NCBI GenBank assembly: GCA_965229445.1
Contig: OZ245876.1
Location: 2,790,001 to 2,854,000, forward strand
DNA length: 64,000 nucleotides
Source: Owenweeksia sp965229445
GTDB taxonomy: Bacteria; Bacteroidota; Bacteroidia; Flavobacteriales; Schleiferiaceae
Direction of reading: 5' to 3'
Program-made: the position numbers and the translations under genes
Notes under the pieces: model-generated
Seen by the model: only the letters and a program-made list of their open reading frames with translations
Database searches by the model: none
What the model was told of the DNA's origin: nothing
Shown here: in pieces, positions 61,520-64,000 of the stretch
Layout: every line of letters starts with the position of its first letter
Position numbering within the stretch: position 1 is the first letter of the stretch

Positions 61520-62344
61520 TTAATCTTCGTATTCGATCATTTTCTGAATGGTGTTAAATGCCCGGTTAACAGGATTATCCAGGATTTTTTGACCAATTTT
61601 CAATAAATTTTCCTGTTTGGTTTCATTAACCATTTCCCCTAGTATTCTATACCAGTCCTTGTCAGAAAATTCCCCTGAACCGGACTGTATTTCATTTACC
61701 GCATCCATCAATGCGGGTAAAACAACAGCACCATGTACAATATTGGCAACAAACGGATTACTTACGATCTGCTGATATTTCATATAATCATTCTCTGGTA
61801 GCCTGATAGTTATTTTGGGACCATCATAAAAATTATATATCGGTCCGTTTTCCTTTTCGTATTTGTCAATATTCATAAATGCTGAAATGGCTTTTAATTC
61901 TTCCGGTGTTTTGTTGGCATTAAATATTCCTTTGCCACTGTATGCTAATAATTCTCCTTTTTCAACCGGAAAAGAAAATCCGCTATAATCGGGATGACTT
62001 GCACTGTTTGTGTACTTAGGTATATTTTCGTTGGCACAAACGAAAAAATCCACTTCAACCTGCTCCCGTAATTTTGGTGTCGGTATTACAATTGGCTTGG
62101 CAACAGAAGCATCTGACTTTATCATTACCCGGAACATAGTAGCCCGGCAGTAAATTTGAGTAACAAACACAGCTTTCCCCTCCTCAATAAGAGAATTTAA
62201 ATCTTTATTATCCAACTCAAAGACGGGTTCAATTTTTATAGTCTGTTTCCCGGCCTTGACATTCAGATGAGTTTTGAACTCGCCATTTACGGCATCTCCT
62301 ACTCCCAATACAGGATGAGGGTATTCTCTATTGTTGTAAAGCAT
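61520..62344 (-). CDS. Unknown protein of the HNH-DUF6339 operon
   Basis: 274 residues, no signal peptide or membrane helix. The start MLYNNREYPHPVLGVGDAVNGEF and DFFVCANENIPKYTNSASHPDYSGFSFPVEKGELLAYSG suggest a beta-rich domain; the second half (LPALMDAVNEIQSG..., ENLLKIGQKILDNPVNRAF) is helical. I do not recognise the family. It overlaps the upstream gene by 17 bp, so both are made together. Conserved pairing with DUF6339-like genes is my recollection only. Confidence 0.55.
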   Translation of the reverse strand: MLYNNREYPHPVLGVGDAVNGEFKTHLNVKAGKQTIKIEPVFELDNKDLNSLIEEGKAVFVTQIYCRATMFRVMIKSDASVAKPIVIPTPKLREQVEVDFFVCANENIPKYTNSASHPDYSGFSFPVEKGELLAYSGKGIFNANKTPEELKAISAFMNIDKYEKENGPIYNFYDGPKITIRLPENDYMKYQQIVSNPFVANIVHGAVVLPALMDAVNEIQSGSGEFSDKDWYRILGEMVNETKQENLLKIGQKILDNPVNRAFNTIQKMIEYED

Positions 62345-63176
62345 AGCCTTCCAATTTTAATGACAGCTTCAGTGGGCTTTTCACCTTGATATTCAATTTA
62401 AGCTCTAACCCACTAACCAAGGGAACACCCTGAATCCTATGACCTGTAGCAGCATACCGGTTCCCATGTTGATCTGACACTTCTGTAATTCGCAATTTTT
62501 CACTCCCTTCTTCCCCAACTGCACTCAGCTTTAGTTTACACTTACCATCTATCTCACTTTTAATAATTACACAATACTCGGCAATGGAATTATCCTTTTT
62601 AGTCAGAAAAGCTCTTGACCTCATTTTTTCGCGCAACAAAGCATCTGCTTTTCCTTCACCGCCTCCTGGCGCTTTTTTACCCTTTTTGACTTTCCTTTTC
62701 CCTTTCCTGATAACTTCACCACCATCTCCATGTCCAGATATGGGTTGGTTCATTACCGCTACTTTATAGGGATTTACAGTTACACTTTCTTCAATTCCTT
62801 CTGTCAGACCTAATTCCTTGCCGGTTTCTTCATCACCTTCTTTTCCGGTATAATCTACCCCATTGCCACCCGAACCTGAAATGGCCCCTTGTTGATCAAA
62901 CGGTAAATATTTGTGAAGGCCGGGAATTTCAATAATTCCTCCTTCTTTCACTTTGGCCAGTGACTTTAATACTCCTCTGACAAACTCTTTTAATTCCCAG
63001 TCAATTGCTTCACCCTTTTCCTTGTAGCGGTTTTTATCCCATTCATCATGCTGGGGGGATTCCATTTTTCGCAATTCAGCATTACCTTTATCATTGTCGC
63101 AAATGAACACCCCTGCATAAGGTGCATGCCACCTAAAATCCCTTGAATAAATCACCATTTTAGATTGCCGGATCAT
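62328..63176 (-). CDS. Unknown protein, possibly the C-terminal part of a larger ATPase-type protein
   Basis: 282 residues. Opening FRWHAPYAGVFICDNDKGNAELRKMESPQHDEWDKNRY, a Gly/Lys-rich linker (KGKRKVKKGKKAPGGGEGK), then a beta-rich end (KLKLSAVGEEGSEKLRITEVSD, LELKLNIKVKSPLKLSLKLEG). The opening looks like an internal segment of longer proteins that I remember as ATP-binding, so an N-terminal part may be missing here; low certainty. Starts 39 bp after the HNH gene stop and overlaps the next gene. Confidence 0.5.
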   Translation of the reverse strand: MIRQSKMVIYSRDFRWHAPYAGVFICDNDKGNAELRKMESPQHDEWDKNRYKEKGEAIDWELKEFVRGVLKSLAKVKEGGIIEIPGLHKYLPFDQQGAISGSGGNGVDYTGKEGDEETGKELGLTEGIEESVTVNPYKVAVMNQPISGHGDGGEVIRKGKRKVKKGKKAPGGGEGKADALLREKMRSRAFLTKKDNSIAEYCVIIKSEIDGKCKLKLSAVGEEGSEKLRITEVSDQHGNRYAATGHRIQGVPLVSGLELKLNIKVKSPLKLSLKLEGYALQQ

Positions 63177-63215
63177 GGCAACCCGATTTAATGGTTCTTC
63201 AGTACGTGAAAATTA

Positions 63216-63986
63216 TTACCCCCTAAAAATTGTGTCGAGATGAAATTCCAGAAATTCTTTTCTTGGGAGAAATCGTTCTGGAAGTTGAACTTTGGAACCT
63301 TTCAGATAGGAGAAAAATCTGGTATAAAAATCTTTTCCTGAATTATCTGCTAATGATTTTGAAAGTAAGACCTTATGCTTTGTAGAAATTCCTATATAGC
63401 CTTTATCATAGGCCTTATCATAAAGAGAAGAAAGGCAAATTCCGTTTTCTGGGTTTAATCGCTCTTTTTCGTTTTTAGACCAAGGAACAATGTGGCTGGC
63501 CACCAAGAAATCTGAAATGTCGATTCCGCTAATAGCGCATTTCCCCGAATAGTTTGAAAGAATTATTTGCCGGAAAACATTCTGGTTAACTCTTGTTTTG
63601 ACCCCCCGGACTTTTGTTTCACCTTTTAAATCAAAAATATCTTGAAGTGATTCCGCATATTTTACTTCCAGGGTTTGATTTTCCAATTCTGCTAAGATTC
63701 TCTCACTTTCAAATAACAAGTCTTCTCGATAGGAAGCAAATTCATCCCAGATTGGTTGACATTGTTTTGCCCCTCCTGGTAATCCGGAAACACCTCTGGC
63801 TTGATGAAAAGGATCAATGCTTGCAAAATTTGTCAAACGCATTGCTACTGAACTTGGTGTTCTTCCAATCAAATTGGCAAGATGAATAACATCTGGGTTG
63901 CTACGGTGCATTTTTCCAAATGGAAGCTTCAAATACAGATTGAATGCTAAGATCAGTTCTTCCTTTGTCCAGTTTTTTCTTGCCAT
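63216..63986 (-). CDS. HNH endonuclease (HNH_2 type)
   Basis: 256 residues. N-terminal DNA-binding part (NWTKEELILAFNLYLKLPFGKMHRSNPDVIHLANLIGRTPSSVAMRL) and a C-terminal HNH_2 nuclease: RVNQNVFRQIILSNYSGKCAISG, ASHIVPWSKNEKERLNPENG (His165, Asn178/181) and LYDKAYDKGYIGI. The class is typical of restriction-type enzymes that cut modified or unmodified foreign DNA. It is the first gene seen of the operon; the start is 14 bp from the window end, so regulatory sites are outside. Confidence 0.82.
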   Translation of the reverse strand: MARKNWTKEELILAFNLYLKLPFGKMHRSNPDVIHLANLIGRTPSSVAMRLTNFASIDPFHQARGVSGLPGGAKQCQPIWDEFASYREDLLFESERILAELENQTLEVKYAESLQDIFDLKGETKVRGVKTRVNQNVFRQIILSNYSGKCAISGIDISDFLVASHIVPWSKNEKERLNPENGICLSSLYDKAYDKGYIGISTKHKVLLSKSLADNSGKDFYTRFFSYLKGSKVQLPERFLPRKEFLEFHLDTIFRG

Positions 63987-64000
63987 TTGTTTAGTTCATC

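Overview
The window is a chromosomal segment from a member of the Bacteroidota, most likely a marine-type Flavobacteriia or Cryomorphaceae relative. The evidence is two proteins with type IX secretion C-terminal sorting domains, promoters of the TTTG/TAnnTTTG type, a DUF3467 gene behind rpoC, and general protein similarity. I cannot fix the genus.

Layout. 1-9100 holds a two-component sensor/regulator pair, a lipoprotein, two T9SS cargo proteins, an Rrf2-ric nitrosative-stress operon with a palindromic operator, and a BlaI/BlaR1-like pair with a doubled operator. 9126-23627 is the transcription/translation core on the minus strand: hpf, tRNA-Thr(TGT), tRNA-Tyr(GTA), tRNA-Gly(TCC), tRNA-Thr(GGT), tuf, tRNA-Trp(CCA), secE, nusG, rplK, rplA, rplJ, rplL, rpoB, rpoC and a DUF3467 gene. 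Three 109-bp tandem repeats, each carrying the 3' end of tRNA-Gly, follow that tRNA. 23893-51049 is ordinary housekeeping DNA: xerC, rpsU, an acyl-CoA dehydrogenase, an NSS transporter with its 46-aa small subunit, an AGCS transporter, a cold-shock protein with a DEAD helicase, an ABC exporter, a FtsB-like protein, dapD, glmM with two PLP enzymes, aroE, a DUF349 protein and others. It is broken by a 1-kb repeat field at about 34.27-34.95 kb.

51.2-60.8 kb is the most unusual part. It reads as a cluster of integron-type gene cassettes without an integrase. Each cassette begins with G|TT plus 4-7 further bases, and these are repeated as the reverse complement (up to 10 bp) at the cassette's own 3' end, where an attC-like site with a second inverted arm follows. 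Cassettes 0, 1 and 4 have no convincing gene. Cassette 2 encodes a secreted protein. Cassette 3 carries an XRE controller and a single-chain 1304-aa restriction-modification-specificity enzyme. The attC-like site behind cassette 3 is split by an IS1111-type IS110-family element, which is itself split in its transposase by an intact IS3-family element with 4-bp target duplications.

60.8-64 kb is a minus-strand operon of an HNH endonuclease gene and three poorly known genes, the last DUF6339-like. It runs to the window edge and is a candidate defence module next to the restriction cassette.
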